This document shows positions 34,930-48,240 of a stretch of DNA of 64,000 nt, in pieces. Positions within the stretch are counted from its first letter, which is position 1. The number at the start of each line of letters is the position of its first letter. Origin of the DNA: Torymus aiolomorphi (taxonomy: Eukaryota > Arthropoda > Insecta > Hymenoptera > Torymidae); NCBI GenBank assembly GCA_036365515.1, contig CM070874.1, positions 62,639,583 to 62,703,582 of the forward strand, read 5' to 3'. A program made the translations under genes and the position numbers. The notes under the pieces were generated by a model. That model was not told the DNA's origin and made no database searches. It worked only from the letters and a program-made list of their open reading frames with translations.

Positions 34930-36180
34930 AAAACTCTTCAAAAATACCACTGGATCACTCCCCCCATTGATTAAATAATAAACAATCATTCACCCCGATA
35001 CACCCCCATCATTCCACCCCACAGCAGCCCTTTCGCAAACAAAACCACACTAACAAATATACATGTATATACACACAGATACTATACATACACGCGCAAT
35101 CTACTAATCGAATTAATCGCCAATCCGGAACGCAGGCGCGCGTGCACTCGCACCGAACGAGCTGCGCACGAAAATATAAATAATCAAAGTGATCATAAAA
35201 ACCAACAAATCGACGAGCTCACACGCGCGCGCGCTAATAAACGAACAAACAAATCCGCGCCGATCGAAGGGTTGCTCTCTGTGCGCATGCATCTCCCCAT
35301 CCCGCCCCTCCCAGCAATAGGTGTGTATGTATATATATATGTACATACCTATGTACGCGGCCGCATCGTAATTATACGCGGGTAATGACGGCCCTAGCCT
35401 TTTCAATTAACTTTTCAATTCCGTCGTCTCTTTTTGCCAAAGTCGGCATTAAGATAATTACCGGGCCGAGCGCATTGGCGCGAGCGGGACAATGCGCCCG
35501 TTTGCATTATAGATATAATACGTACGGAAAGTGCAAGAGCGAGAGAGAGGCAAAAAAAGGAAGAAAGAGGAAGAGAAAGAAGGGGAGGGAGGGGAATTAG
35601 CATATATAAAGTCGCATCTCGCGGACCGATCGTCGCGCTGCTATCCGGTCATTATCCACGAGACTCTCTCTCTCTCTCCTTTTGCTTCTCGTCGTCGTCT
35701 TTGGGTCTAACCCCCGCGCGCCGCTGCTCTTTCGAGAAGGGCCCACGCGTGTACATTCCGATGAAATTGCGCGAGCGCAGTTCCCACTGCGGTGCCTCGC
35801 TGCGACGTCAGATCCGCGATGGCGATAACGAGGGAGGAGGAGGTGGAGGACAATTGGCTCGCTAAATCTCGGCTTCGGAATTATGTAATTGTTGTCTCGG
35901 GGGTAAAGAGGACGGTTTCGGGAAGATAGGGAGGTGCGGTGGTTTTGCGCTGCGCAGATGGAATCTGTGAAAAGTTGGTTAATGGGGTTTTGATATGGGG
36001 GATTGTTTGCGGATGAGTTGTTTTGTACAAAGTAGGTGGAAAGAGTGTTATTGTTGGTTTGAGATGTTTGGTAAAAAAAAGGACGTTTTTAGTAATAGCA
36101 GTGGTTGGCAGACGTATTATCAACACGTGGATAATTCATTGGCGTAAAAACAGGTAATGCTTGTGGTATATAAACAGAGT
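34930..36180. other. CpG-rich block with the clearest strand-composition flip
   Basis: 34981-35040 has 28 C and 4 G, with A over T (18 to 10). 36001-36060 has 20 G and 2 C, with T over A (25 to 13). The core 35100-35860 is CpG-rich. A TATATAAAC motif lies near 36170. ORFs of 61-97 aa lack domains. 36181-37300 is AT-rich with a diverged repeat (ATGAACT(G/C)GGTTCAGAGA at 37021 and 37269). Confidence 0.6.
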
Positions 36181-37299
36181 AGAGTTGAAGTTAATCAAGC
36201 GACAAAGTGATTAGTGACCCAATGTATTGATAATTTTTATCTTGTACTTTTACGCGAAATGAAAAAGTGTATGATTGAACATTGATTATAGAGTACTGCG
36301 CAGCTCTGTCTATTGATAACGACTTTCCTTGACCTTTTTTTGTATATGTGGATGGAAATATCTGCCAAATTATTGATTTATTGTTTTTATTTATTTACAA
36401 TGTACTTACATACTTTTAATAATAAAAAAAACAATGTACATACTTAAATCATGTCACCGACGTTCATCAAAGAAATCTGAAAAAAATTATATAAAATATA
36501 TAAGATGCTTGAAAGTATATTTAATACAACCGATGCTAATTCCTTGGCACTAATTTTCCATGAACTTAATTTATTATTCCATTAAATTAATTATTGATGT
36601 CAAAAATTTTACCCCAAAAAATTTTGAAAACATTATATGAAACATAGTTAAAAGAAACTATAATAATTTATAAAAAGCAGCCATAAATGAATATGAAAAG
36701 TTGTGAAACGTGGCCCAATTAATTTCGATAGTTTTTCATAATTCTTCATATAACCTTCCATATTTATGACTAGTTATATTTCTGATAAGTTTTTAGGTTA
36801 AGAGGTGTTTATGTCGTAATAAGAATTGTACGTATTTTATACATATTTATACCACTCTAACCTCAAAATCACAACTTTGATATGATTTTTCGGCGCTCGT
36901 GGTATAAAATACCGTTCGAAACTAGTGCGTAAGTCACACCAGCTAAATAATCGACTTCCCCACCCGTGTCGAAATGTACTATTTTGAAATATGAGAACGT
37001 CTTACTATGATGATAATATAATGAACTGGGTTCAGAGATATAAAAGCATATAGAGATATAAAGAAAAACAAATATTTTAGTAAATATTTTTCAAGGTAAG
37101 ATTCTTATTAGAATTTGTAAATATATAACTTACATCATTTACGAATTACCTTATATGAATCTTAAGTAAACATATAAAACCATGTTTGAAAAATGTTAAT
37201 CTGGAAAAACCATAAAAAAAGTTTAATCTCATGTATCGTCGAATCTTATGATCGGATTTTCTTGTCCAATGAACTCGGTTCAGAGAGATACAAAAAGGG

Positions 37300-37900
37300 C
37301 CTATGAATGAAAACCCCTTGTGCTTTCATTCGATTTATTCATTGCGCGCGTCAAGCCTAAGTGGTATACAGTTAGCAAGTGCGCGCCTTCGTTCCTCTTC
37401 TTCGTCGCTCCCCACTGCCGGCGACATAAAATTTCCAGCCGACGATGGTCGCGCAAAAAACTTTGATGCGCGGTACTTTAGGCCCGCAATATTGTTTCTC
37501 CGTCTTCCCTCTGTCTTTCTTTTTTCTTTTTATTTTCAAAGAGAGCAGCACGCGAACACACATAACTGTTATACGACTTCGTGCTGGATGACAGGTGTGA
37601 AGAAAAATGCTTGTCATGGCTCGTAAAGCTTTCTATATAAGCGGCGGCGCAGCGCCGTACACTTTATTGTCGAAATGTATCCACTCAGTGGTATAAAGTA
37701 TTTAATTTACACTTGAGTCAACGTCGCGCGAGTTTATGTTTTTATTGCGCGTTACCTGCGTGAGACACTTTTTTTTTCTTCTTTATACTAACTTGCTTAC
37801 ACTAATTTGTTGTCTTTTAACGCCCACTCCGTTACAAACAGCAATCGTAGCTGCGTTTTGGTGGAATCTTTTGAAATAGTACTCGACTCGAGCTTTACAT
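37300..37900. other. short CpG-rich block
   Basis: Moderately CpG-rich with the motif TATATAAGCGGCGGCGCAGC at about 37635. ORFs 37303-37626 and 37372-37617 lie on opposite strands and have no domain. Confidence 0.35.
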
Positions 37901-38039
37901 CCTGTTATTATAGTATGTGATATGAAATGCGTAAAGAAGAAAACATGCAAATTTGTTGACACAATTTAGTAGTTGAGGATAAGTCTTAATTTAAAATTAT
38001 AATTTTCATAAGTATACAAAACAGTTACGGATCGCAGCT

Positions 38040-38870
38040 GGAATGTATGAACAAAACTAAGAAATTAAATTTACTTGGCAACTATGTTTTATCTCCTATG
38101 TTTGTTTTAAACATCGCTAAAGTTTATAGCCTAGCAAACAAGCAAAACCATTTTAGTACAAAAAACGATCACACGAAGCGCGCCGACACTTTTCTCTCGC
38201 TCGTCAACAAAAATAAAATCCGAAAAACCCGAATGTACAGCATCTTGCACCCGCGCTATCTCTCTCTTTCTCTTATACGCAGTTGTGTATGTGAGTGTAC
38301 GCCCGTACACGCGGCGCCTCGTAAAGAGTCGTAAGCACTTACACTCGACAAAACAGCTCGGCCCAAAAAAAAGACGACGATGAAGAGTGAGAGAAAAGTA
38401 ATTCACACATGTGATACGCGAGCGTTCTATAAATAAATCCCTCGACGCTCAAAGAGCTCGTCGCCTATATACATACACGTTATATATATGTACACCTACT
38501 CCCCCGTCGCTGAAAACAAAAGGGGGCCGCCGACGACGATTCGTCGAGCGCGAGCCGAAAAATCAATTCAAGGCTTCGCGCGTCGCGTTTTGAAGGAACT
38601 TTGACAGAACTCACTCGGCCGGCTCGATGATAACTCAAAGCACTTGCGAAAGAGCGAAGGGGGCCGAGAGCAGCGCGCGCTAGGAAATAGAGAAGTTCGA
38701 AAACGAGAAAGATAGTGAGGGGGACAGGAAGGAATTACGTTTTTGCAGACTATTGTGCTGATGTTTCCGTCAATGTGATTCATAGAAAGGCTATGTGCGC
38801 GCTTGTTCGAAAGCGTTTTGTCTATTGTCTGGCTGATCGTATTGCGTAATTGCGCGCGATAAAAAGAATA
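38040..38870. other. CpG-rich block with strand-composition flip
   Basis: Left 38161-38220 has 18 C and 8 G; right 38701-38760 has 20 G and 6 C. No recognisable protein. 38871-39085 is AT-rich. Confidence 0.45.
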
Positions 38871-39090
38871 TACTGTTTAGGCATTTTTTAAAGCAGTAAT
38901 TACAAGTGTCATATTAGTTATATGTATTCAGAAGTTGTGAAACGCGATAAAGTTTTATTATTTCAGGAGTATAGCGATATTAATGATGTTTAAAGTTCGT
39001 AATTATTATGTATAAATTTATTGCTGCATTCCTTATTAAGGTGTAATTGCGTTAATTGAGTGTAATTTAATTCTTTATCACCCTAGCGGA

Positions 39091-39655
39091 AATATTTTTG
39101 TTCAAAAATGTTAAAAACTGTTAGAAAGAGTTATAAACTGTTTAAAAATGTTACAAAATGTAGGATTTTGGACGTTATTAATCGTTTGTAACTGTTTGTA
39201 ACATTTTTCAACAGTTTTTAACAGTTTATAAGAGTTATTAAATTATTTAATAACTTTTAAATATTTATTAATTATTATTATTAACATAGTAATAATTAAT
39301 TATTAGTATAATTAAGCACTCCTTAGGCTTCTTCTGCATTGTTTGACTGTTTCTTGCCTTCGGAGTGCTCCCACGCTCCTTGATTGTCATGATTATAATA
39401 ATGAGGCTATTAAATAATTATTAATTAATAATAATAATAATAATAATAATAATTTATTAATTCTTAATTTTTCCTGAAATATATCAAATTTAAAATTATT
39501 TGAAACTGTTTGAAACTGTTACAAAGTATTATAATTAGAAAAAATGTGTCCAAAATCATACATTTTGTAACACTTATAAATAGTTTTAAACAGTTCTAAA
39601 TAGTTATAAATAATTTTTAACAGTTATTAACTGTTATTAACATTTAAAATTTACG
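39091..39655. mobile_element. AT-rich element, fuller relative of 12633-13007
   Basis: Starts CCCTAGCGGAAATATTTTTG and ends TTTACGACAGGG. The ends are weakly inverted (CCCT...AGGG) and the interior is built from AACTGTTA/TAACAGTT motifs in both orientations. A GC-richer insert lies at 39316-39385. Non-coding. The exact target duplication could not be fixed. Confidence 0.6.
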
Positions 39656-39829
39656 ACAGGGCAATTAGAAAAAACATTAAAGAATGTACCTTTTATCTCA
39701 AGAAAACAAGAAAACTGCTATATCAAAAGATAACGATTTCAACCGATTAAGGAAACCAGCTGTCGAAATGTTTACCTCGTTCGCGTGTATTTGAATAAAT
39801 TACACACGCTTTATTGACGCTAATATTGA

Positions 39830-40870
39830 CTCTCTTGCACCTTATAGACGCGTAAATTATCCCCTACTAATAATAAATCACATCGTACCAATGAACGAAT
39901 AAATCCACAGCAAATCCAACTGCATCACATCGACATCATTATCGCGGCCACGGAGTCAAGGAGCGCTCGCTTTAAATTATTTTCGAGCACCCTGCGCGCA
40001 CGCGCGTCACTTCCTGTCGCGCGATGCCATCCCCGCGACAGGCGCGGGCGCATCCTTTCGCAACATAACAGCGCGCATCTCAACATCTACACACATAGAT
40101 ACACACACAGTTTGCTAGGTAATGCAATTCCGACAGTCATCGCTCGCTCGCGGAGCCGCCCATTCTCTCCTCGCCCCGGCGACGACGTAGACAGTGACGA
40201 CGTTTGACGCGCGCTCCCCGCGATAGAAGCCGTCAACTCATTAGACGCTCGCGCCCACGCTTATATATACATATACTCACACACACACACACATACGTGA
40301 GTATAGAGCGAGCGCGTCTGGAGAGCAATATTCGTCACTCACGAAGGGGAAGCGATCGAGCGCGTCGTCACCTCACACGCGCAGCGCGTCATGTGGCGCT
40401 TATACTTACTCGCTCGCTTTTGAATTTTCGACACGTTTCCTCTCGCGGCAGTCTGTTATAATATGAGCGGGAGCTTTTTTCCTTGAGAGGTGGCGACGCG
40501 AACGGGAATAGACTTGCAAGAGACAGAGAGAAAGAGGCTTTTTTCGAGGGGCGCACGCGCGCGCGCTGTTTATCGTGCGCGCTGCGTCGATGAAATATTT
40601 TGTGAGGTGCGATGTGTGGGATTGTGAGGGTGGTAAAGTGCAGCGTGGGTGAATGATTTTTTTAAGGGCTTCGTTAAAATTCCGAATGAGAGATGAGGGG
40701 TATTTTCGAATCGTTAATTGCGGATGCGCAGAGCTTTTTGCGAGGTGATGTATAAATTTGTTTTTAATGCTGTTGTGATTTACGGTTGTTTGGAAAAGAA
40801 ATAAACGTTTCGAAGGTTTTAGAGGAGTATGGGTATATATGATACTTTGAGTCATTGAAAGATTAAGAAT
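39830..40870. other. CpG-rich block with strand-composition flip
   Basis: C/A-rich at the left (39855-39945), CpG-rich core, strongly G/T-rich at the right: 40621-40680 has 20 G and 4 C. ORFs on both strands without domains. Confidence 0.5.
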
Positions 40871-41039
40871 CAGTGGTTTCGGTGTTTTTTTCTGCTTGAA
40901 ATTTACATATTTTGTTATTAAATTATTTTTTTATTACTGTAATACGAATCTTTTAATGGAGGCGTTGTACGATCTCATTTATTAATCGAGAGCTGCGATC
41001 AAAACGAAACGACTGCACCATTAGTAAAACAGTTAGCAA

Positions 41040-41780
41040 AAAAAAAATTAAACGACAATTTGACGAGGCAGAAAAAACGGGTCTTAACTTCGAGGCAAAC
41101 CACTACTTACATTCGCCACGATAAAACAGCGCGAGACGCTTTCTAACATCAAGACCTCTTATACACATATACACCAGTGTTTCCCTCGCTGCGGGGGAAA
41201 AAACAAAAACGTCCGTCGCCGGCCGGCAAAGTAAGCCAATTAAAAGCTCGTAAGCGGCTCGCTCGCTCGCTCCTTTGACTATCTTTCGCTCTCCTTCTCT
41301 CTCGCTCTTTCCTCGCAGACCTCCATTCAACGTCCTTAAAGTCGAACCTGCAGTGCCGCCGCCGCCGACGACTACGACGACTCTTGCTCTCTTTTGCGTC
41401 GGTTTGTCCGTCCATCACTCGTCTCTTTCTCTCTCGCTCTGTGATGCGCGCCGCGCGCTCGCGCGTTTACCGTACTAATGCGAATTTGTCGAGGGGATCG
41501 GGAGCCGAGCGGGGCTTCGGAGACAGGGTAACAACCCGACGCTGAATTCCGCGAGAGAGAGAGAGGCTTGTTCCACCGCCTCGCCCTCGATTTCACTTTT
41601 GTACGCCTTCGTGAGAGACGGAAAGAGAGAGGAGGGAAGGAATCCGCGTGTACGCGCTTACTCTCGTTTACTCTTGCTTTCGGCTTTCCAGGTCTGGCTC
41701 GCTCTCGTTTTGTACGGGTTTGTCGTATACGCGCGTGGTTTTCAAGACTTAATTCTCGATTAAATTAAGTGGGGTGTACA
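41040..41780. other. CpG-rich block
   Basis: CpG-rich with several CT/GA runs (41290, 41430, 41555, 41625). Five overlapping ORFs of 66-89 aa, none with a domain. 41781-42730 is AT-rich; it contains a 16-bp perfect hairpin at 42077-42115 and a short (AC)n(AT)n run near 42560. Confidence 0.4.
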
Positions 41781-42734
41781 TGTATCTCAAGCCTGTACTT
41801 TAAAATCCTTTTTTTTGGTAAAGATTGTATATTATTTAGTTTTACAAAAGATCAAATGAATGGTTATATTTAATTTCACCAGTGGGTTAAGAAAACATAA
41901 GTAATAGTTGAAAAGAAAAAACCGCTGCCAATACATTGGCTACCACTGAAATGAAGGACGATGTAGATAAACTTTATAAACGTAAGTAATAACGCCCCCC
42001 CCGCCCTGGTCTGATGAAATAAAAAAAAATTGAATTAATTTTAGCTAAGGTATCGGATCATGTGCAATTAAAGCTGTAAAAACAGTGAAAATAGTGCTTT
42101 TTCACTGTTTTTACGGTTTTATTTGTCCGTAACTTTTTTCTGTGATCTATTTCCATCTTCATCAAGGTCGCATTTTAAAGGTAATATTTTTTAGAAATCT
42201 TTTAGCCTTTGGTGAGGGATATTGATACTGTCACATTTGCCTTAAGCATATTTTGAATGGTGTTCTGTCAAGTATAAATTAGCAAAATAATTGGCATCGA
42301 TCTGCAAAAATTCTGAGCAATTCTACTTACAATTTGCAAACTTTTTTTATAATAGCATTTAATATGCTATACATAAAGTTTCTGAGTTAAAAAATCATAA
42401 AAATTTAAGATTTACGAAAAAATTCAAAATTTTCAAATTTTCAATTAATTATAACTTTAGAATGATTGCATATTTTGCTCTAAAACTTTATAAGTATTTG
42501 TGTTTTGGGGCTAATTTGGAATGAGTAAAAAAATTTTGAACAATTTTAAAATTTTGAGACACACACACACACACATATATATATATAATGTAAGGCATTT
42601 ATGACCGTTATTAGTATTATTAATCACATTGATAATGTTAGTAATGTCGGTGTGTTACCTCCGTCACGTTTTCCTTAAACTTAAATATTCATATTCCCGT
42701 CAGTAATTTCCTGACCCACAAAATTATTAAAATT

Positions 42735-43530
42735 TTAAAAGAAAATCGCGACGTTCAACCGTTATTCTATTTCCGGTATGTAGACGATACTATTATCTTC
42801 TTACTCATAGTCAAAAAGAGTTTTAATTCCGTGATAAAATTAGGTAAAACGTTACTGAAAAGTGGAATCGGACTAACATAGTTTAGAAGTTTTTTTTTGT
42901 AAATCGTGTCTCACATCATATGTAGGCGAAACTAAACGCACGCTTAAGACTAGAATTACCGAACATCGAAATAATAAAAATCCAGATGCAGTCGTTACGA
43001 AACACAAAACTAATTTTCAGCATGATTTTGACTGGGATAATGCTAAAATTTTAGATTATAAATCTAATTATAAGAAATGATTATTATCAGAAATGTTACA
43101 CATCAAGTGTAATATTAATAACATAAACAAGAAAGAAGACGTTACATTTTTAAATGTTTCGTATTTTCCTTTATTGAGGTTTTTAAACTTATTATAGGTA
43201 TTTCTAGTTTTTACTTTATATGTATCTATGTCGTGATTACAAACTTATGCACCAATACTTTGTCATTTTAGACTATAAATACTGCGTGACTTTGTTATAT
43301 TCGCTTACTTTGACAATTAGTGTATTATGTAACACAAGATATTAACAAGGTATGAATTGTGGTTATTAACGTGTTTTGAAAGTTTAAATTATTTATTATT
43401 ATAATTTTTGTAATTTATCTTTTTTAATAAATACAGCCTGAAGAGGTTGGCAGACCGAGCCAACGAAACGTTGCTACATGTAACTTGAAATCTAAGTGTT
43501 GATTTCATTTTTATTGTCTCCGTCAGATCG
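42735..43530 (+). pseudogene. Penelope-like retroelement remnant (RT YVDD and GIY-YIG)
   Basis: Plus-strand frame at 42737-42850 reads VQPLFYFRYVDDTII, the reverse-transcriptase motif C of Penelope-like elements (the YVDD residues at 42777-42788). At 42898-43080 a second segment reads CLTSYVGETKRTLKTRITEH, the GIY-YIG endonuclease pattern with Tyr, Gly, Thr, Arg and Glu-His in place. A stop follows after KSNYKK, and the frame continues with SEMLHIKCNINNIN. Sequence between the motifs is deleted. The 3' end at 43437-43480 carries CTGAAGAGGTTGGCAGACC followed by AACGAAACGTTGC. The element is inactive. Confidence 0.8.
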
Positions 43531-43539
43531 ACCAATAAT

Positions 43540-44320
43540 CACATTTAACATGAACTATTGGGAGTGCAATTTCACATTCATCCCAACAAATTTATAATAT
43601 TCTACGCACCATTCATTATAGCTATTTCTTTAGTTCGTAAATTCTCGGTCAGTAATAATTTAAAATTCTTTTTTAATGATTTGTGATTGTGTGAGTGCCG
43701 AAGGATTCCCTGCATTCAGGTGTTCCAATAGCACTTTTTATACACTTCGATCTCTTAACCAAAAGGCCAAAAAGCCAAAAAGCGATGCTGCTGCAGCGTT
43801 TGCAGGCTCTTACATGCCTTCGAAACGTTTTTTCACGTGCGGGATTGTTTACGCCGTCTAGCGGTTACGAGCAGTAGACGCGAAGTGGTCCGGTGTAACT
43901 GCGCAGTGGCACTGAGCTGACCAGTATTTTCTACAGTATTCCATCAAATAAATTTGATATAATATAATAAATTAAATATCTATTAAACTAATTAAGCATA
44001 TTCATCATTTTTAATGCTTCGGTAAAAAAATTCAATATAGACAGAATTCTCCGGTGGATGAGAAAAATATGTCATCATTACCTTATTGGTAATGAAATTA
44101 CAATGCTCAATTGTTTACTACAAAGTTATCAATAATATTATTTGTTTAGAAAAATGACATTTATTCATTTGGTATGAATGTTTGAGCATTACATGTTCTA
44201 GCGTACTATACGGAGTGAGAGACGCAGTGGGTCTAGCATTCACTAGAGTCCTACATCAAACAAAACAGTTTCAAAATACTGATGTAAGTCTACACCTTAT
44301 TTAGACTAATTTTATATTTA
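43540..44320. other. AT-rich spacer without recognised gene
   Basis: Two overlapping 60-aa ORFs (43676-43877) share a somewhat GC-richer patch but have no motif. Nothing else recognised. Confidence 0.4.
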
Positions 44321-44322
44321 GA

Positions 44323-44690
44323 TGGCTAAAAACGAACATTGCTTGTATTTCATAATTATGTACCAATCCGAAATAAATTATAGTATTTACACTTCATAAA
44401 TAGAATACTTATTACGCAACTAGGGAGGTAAATAAATGGCCGGTCTAGAGCACGTGTAAATTGCGTTTACTATTTTTTTGCCTGGCGAGACCGAAAACAC
44501 TACCTTCGCGATCAGGCGCCGTGAGCAAAACTAGTACTTTTGGCCCGCTATGCAAAACATATGTATTTATGTAGTAGTAGAACTTTTAGATGAATTATAT
44601 TATTTTTTAATTATGATTTTTGCTAAAAATGCTTCCATTTAATTAACACGTGAGCTATAAAATATTGCTGATTTTCTACCAGGGAATATA
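44323..44690. repeat. dispersed repeat, longer copy
   Basis: GGCTAAAAACxAACATTGCT and AATTATGTACCAATCCGAAA recur at 55252-55455. The copy here has about 160 extra bp (44398-44558, with GC-richer GGCCGGTCTAGAGCACG) that the 55-kb copy lacks, so either an insertion or a deletion separates them. Confidence 0.7.
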
Positions 44691-44950
44691 TGATTTTTTT
44701 TTAAGTGGGGGTACTTTATCGACGTTTGTAAATATATAAAGGCTATTTCCGGTTAAGATAGTGAAAAATGCCTTGTTAAATTTTTCTTAGAGACCAGTAC
44801 TACCAAAATTGTTATAAAGAAGAGAATTTTTTAAACTTTTGTTAACTCCCTACCCCTGCCACATAACCTCAAAAAATGATTTTATTTCACTAAATTTTCT
44901 TTATTTTATTTCTCGGGCTCTAAAAGGACAGCGTATCGATCTCTAAGAAA

Positions 44951-45358
44951 ACACTATTCGAAAATTTTTAAAACATTTTTAACCTTAAATATCTTTGGTC
45001 GTAATAGTCCGATTTTTTTGAGCAACGAACTCAATTTGAAGATATCAAAAAGCTATATTTCTGCCAAATTTCAGGACTATTGGTTGATTTTTACTCTTGT
45101 TATCGAGCGACAACGAAAACGCTACTTTTTTATAAAACATTTTTTCCCAGAAAAAGGCAGATAATCTCTTAAAATTTTAACCAAATATTATAGTAATTGT
45201 CTTCAATTAGTGTAATAAGTGGTTAAAATTTCAAGTCGATAAATCAAGTATTCTCTGAGAAAACGCTATTCGAAAATTTTTTTGAAAAATTACGGTCGTA
45301 TTAGTCCGATTTTTGGGGGGCAACGACCTCAGTTTTAAGAAACTGCTGCCAATTTATT
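44951..45358. repeat. diverged tandem duplication, about 300-bp period
   Basis: GAAAAC(A/G)CTATTCGAAAAT at 44946 and 45258, followed by TCGTA(A/T)TAGTCCGATTTTT at 44999 and 45296 and a GAGC/GGGC-AACGA(A/C)CTCA tract, show two old copies. No ORF. Confidence 0.6.
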
Positions 45359-45422
45359 GACACGTAGCTTCCTCCAAGCGTTTACAGACACACACATACA
45401 GACATGAAAAAAAAATATTATC

Positions 45423-45685
45423 TACTGAGAAAAATGTTTTGTAAAAATTACTATACTGTCTGATAAAACTACCACAAACTGTTGAAAACCAAAAAAATTA
45501 CCATACTTTATAGTAAATTTTACAGTACTTATAGTAAATATTCCTAATATTCCTATCTTTCTAGCAAAATTTCTTGTAAAGTATGGTAATCTTTTGAGTT
45601 TTTACAGTTTATGGTGGCTTTGCCAGAAAGTATAGTAATTTTTACAAAATTATTAATAAATTTTACTAAACTTTTTTCACAGTGT
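45423..45685. mobile_element. MITE with GTAAAAATTACTATACT arms
   Basis: GTAAAAATTACTATACTGTC at 45441 is mirrored by a GTATAGTAATTTTTAC tract at 45637. A second inner pair (ACCATACTTTATAGTAA) is also inverted. Relatives are at 58189-58441 and, more loosely, 62758-63476. Confidence 0.65.
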
Positions 45686-46078
45686 CATAATCGACAAATT
45701 TCAACATATATCGCCTTAAAACATCATTTTGAATGTTTTCTGTCTCGAACATTTTTTTCACCGTTATACAAAGCTTCTTCTATGAGGAAGCAAAAACAGT
45801 TTTTATTTAAACTTTCTGATTATGCTAAGATTTACGTAAAAAAATTCGAAATCAGTGAATCTTTTTATCTCTAATTTTAGTACATATATGACGTAACTGT
45901 TTTACAATTTCATTCCAAATTACACATAATAAAATAATAAAAAAAATAAATTTCTTGAATACAAATATTCCCCAGAAAAGTCCTTATCAGCGCCTATTTA
46001 CGTGCAATTAAAGCATTTTTAATACAGCGCATTACGGTTTCTCTTCTTTTTCGCTCATCAGCAAACTTGAAACTTAAC

Positions 46079-46081
<3 letters not shown>

Positions 46082-46131
<50 letters not shown>
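46082..46131. repeat. (CT)25 microsatellite
   Basis: Perfect CT repeat of about 50 bp at the left edge of a CpG-rich region. Confidence 0.95.
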
Positions 46132-46135
<4 letters not shown>

Positions 46136-46745
46136 CTCACTTCGCTCATCCAAAGTGAACAGTACGAATTAATCGTGCCTCTCGCAAGAGAACCTTAGGA
46201 TTTCTCTCTCGTCGAGCCTCTCCTCCTCTTCTTTTTTCCCAAGCTTTATACCGTTGCGCCGCTCTTTTCTTTTTCTGCGCAAAGTTAAAGTGCCGTTCGC
46301 TCGCACGTAAAGCGCCAGCTTTTATGATTTTATTGTGACGTAAAGTTTGTCACTTTATAACGTAGCGCAAGTTTTCGTGCCCCCGCGATATTTAATTATG
46401 CCCTGTAAAATAAACGCGAAGTGCTTATTTTCGCCTCTTAATTGGCCGTTTAATTGGACATTAATTGTTTGATTATTCCCCCGGCCTCGGGCAATTTCTT
46501 TTCTATACGTCGAAATTAGCAGGTTCAGCTTAATTAATGATAAATAATAAAGTATTATAAACGGCTCGGTAAACGTATAATTTAATTAAACGTGACCTGG
46601 TATATTAAATTTTATAACTATATGTCGCTTGGGATTAGTTTAATTATTATTACAGACTTGTTAATGTCACACCTTTGAGTAATATAAGCCAATAATTATA
46701 AAATTGATATTACAAATTACATTCAATATTTAATTTTACTATACT

Positions 46746-46854
<109 letters not shown>

Positions 46855-47780
46855 CTAGCTCCAAATATAAAGTTATTAATATAAAGCATTTATCACTTTA
46901 AAATATCAAGTGTATAATAATATATAGTTCATGTACCAGATACAACCGTGCCATTTAAGTCACGAAAGTCGGCATAGCTTTTAGCGGCGAAAGAACGAAG
47001 GCTAGCCGGTGCCGCGTACCGGACAAAAACAAGACAACAGTGCTCTCCTTCTCACTCGCGCTATATAACTAAAAGTGGCAAATGTCCGATTTACGAGAAC
47101 AAAAGGCACGTCGTCGCTGCCCCGCCATCCTCGCGTGCACAAAGCAGTGCCGTCGTCGTCGTCGCGCGCGTCGAATCGAACCTTTTCATCCTCCTTCTCT
47201 ATCGCAGATCCTTTTTCCTCGTATAAACTTGCCCACTTACTTCTTTCGAATTCGCCGCGTATAATGGACCATCGCGACTTTGGCCCCCTTTCGTCCCTCT
47301 CCTTCTCCTCCCTCGCTTTTTTCGCCGGCCGCGCGCGCGAGTCGCAAGAAAACGTCTGTATAGCACAGTGCGCGCGCGTCCTCCGAATGGGGACATTAAA
47401 AGCCGCGCGGAGAAAGGCGAACAAGTGGACGTCGACGCGTTGCTGCTGCTGCTGCATCGGCACGAGTGAGACGGAGAATGAAGACGGAAAGAAAGCGAGA
47501 AACGGGCGCAAAAACACGAGGAGAGGGAGAAAGAGGGAGATATAGGGGAAAAAGTTGAGACGGTGGTATTGAAGTTATTCTCGAAATTTTGCGCTTCTGA
47601 AAGGAGCAGTGTTATTCGGACACTTTTTGGCTCGAGGATAGCGCGCGCTAAAATGGACCCATTAAAATTCGCGCGAGCGCTTCAGTACTCGGCGAACGAG
47701 CTCCGAAGCGCGACGAGCGAATTCCCCAAGCGCGCAGTATATATAGCCGTGGGAATTACTTAGGATTTATTAAAAACGAC

Positions 47781-48240
47781 TAATGCGCGCGCCATTTGAA
47801 ATTTTTATTTCGCCAGAGCGCAGAGGCATCGTTACTTCAATTACCGAGTGATTCAAGAATTTACGGGGCTCGGATTTTCGGAACGTATATATCCAGCAAA
47901 TTATGGGTATTAATTGCAGAAACGCCTCATTAAGGGAATGGAAATTATTACTTCCTAGTTTATAATTATTAATTAATCAAAGAAATTCAATTTGCATATT
48001 AGTAATAATAATAAACTTTCTCATTAGATAAATTAAATCGATGCGACTACAACCATATTGAAAATATGAAAAGAAAGCCATTATGACTGAAATTTTTATT
48101 GTATATTTCGTCAAAGTGATATATATTATCGATTAAAAATTCGCATCTCGTAGCTAATGGCCCTGCGTTTTAACCGAAAACATTTATTTTGACGTACAAT
48201 TAAGAATCATTATGTACGAAAAATCGCGATAAATGAATCA
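47781..48240. other. AT-rich spacer
   Basis: No recognised gene, repeat or hairpin. Confidence 0.4.

Noticed and set aside
47002..47545. 171-aa minus and 156-aa plus ORFs
   Set aside because: Almost complete antisense overlap, Arg/Lys/Ser-rich, no motif. It could not be decided that either is real.
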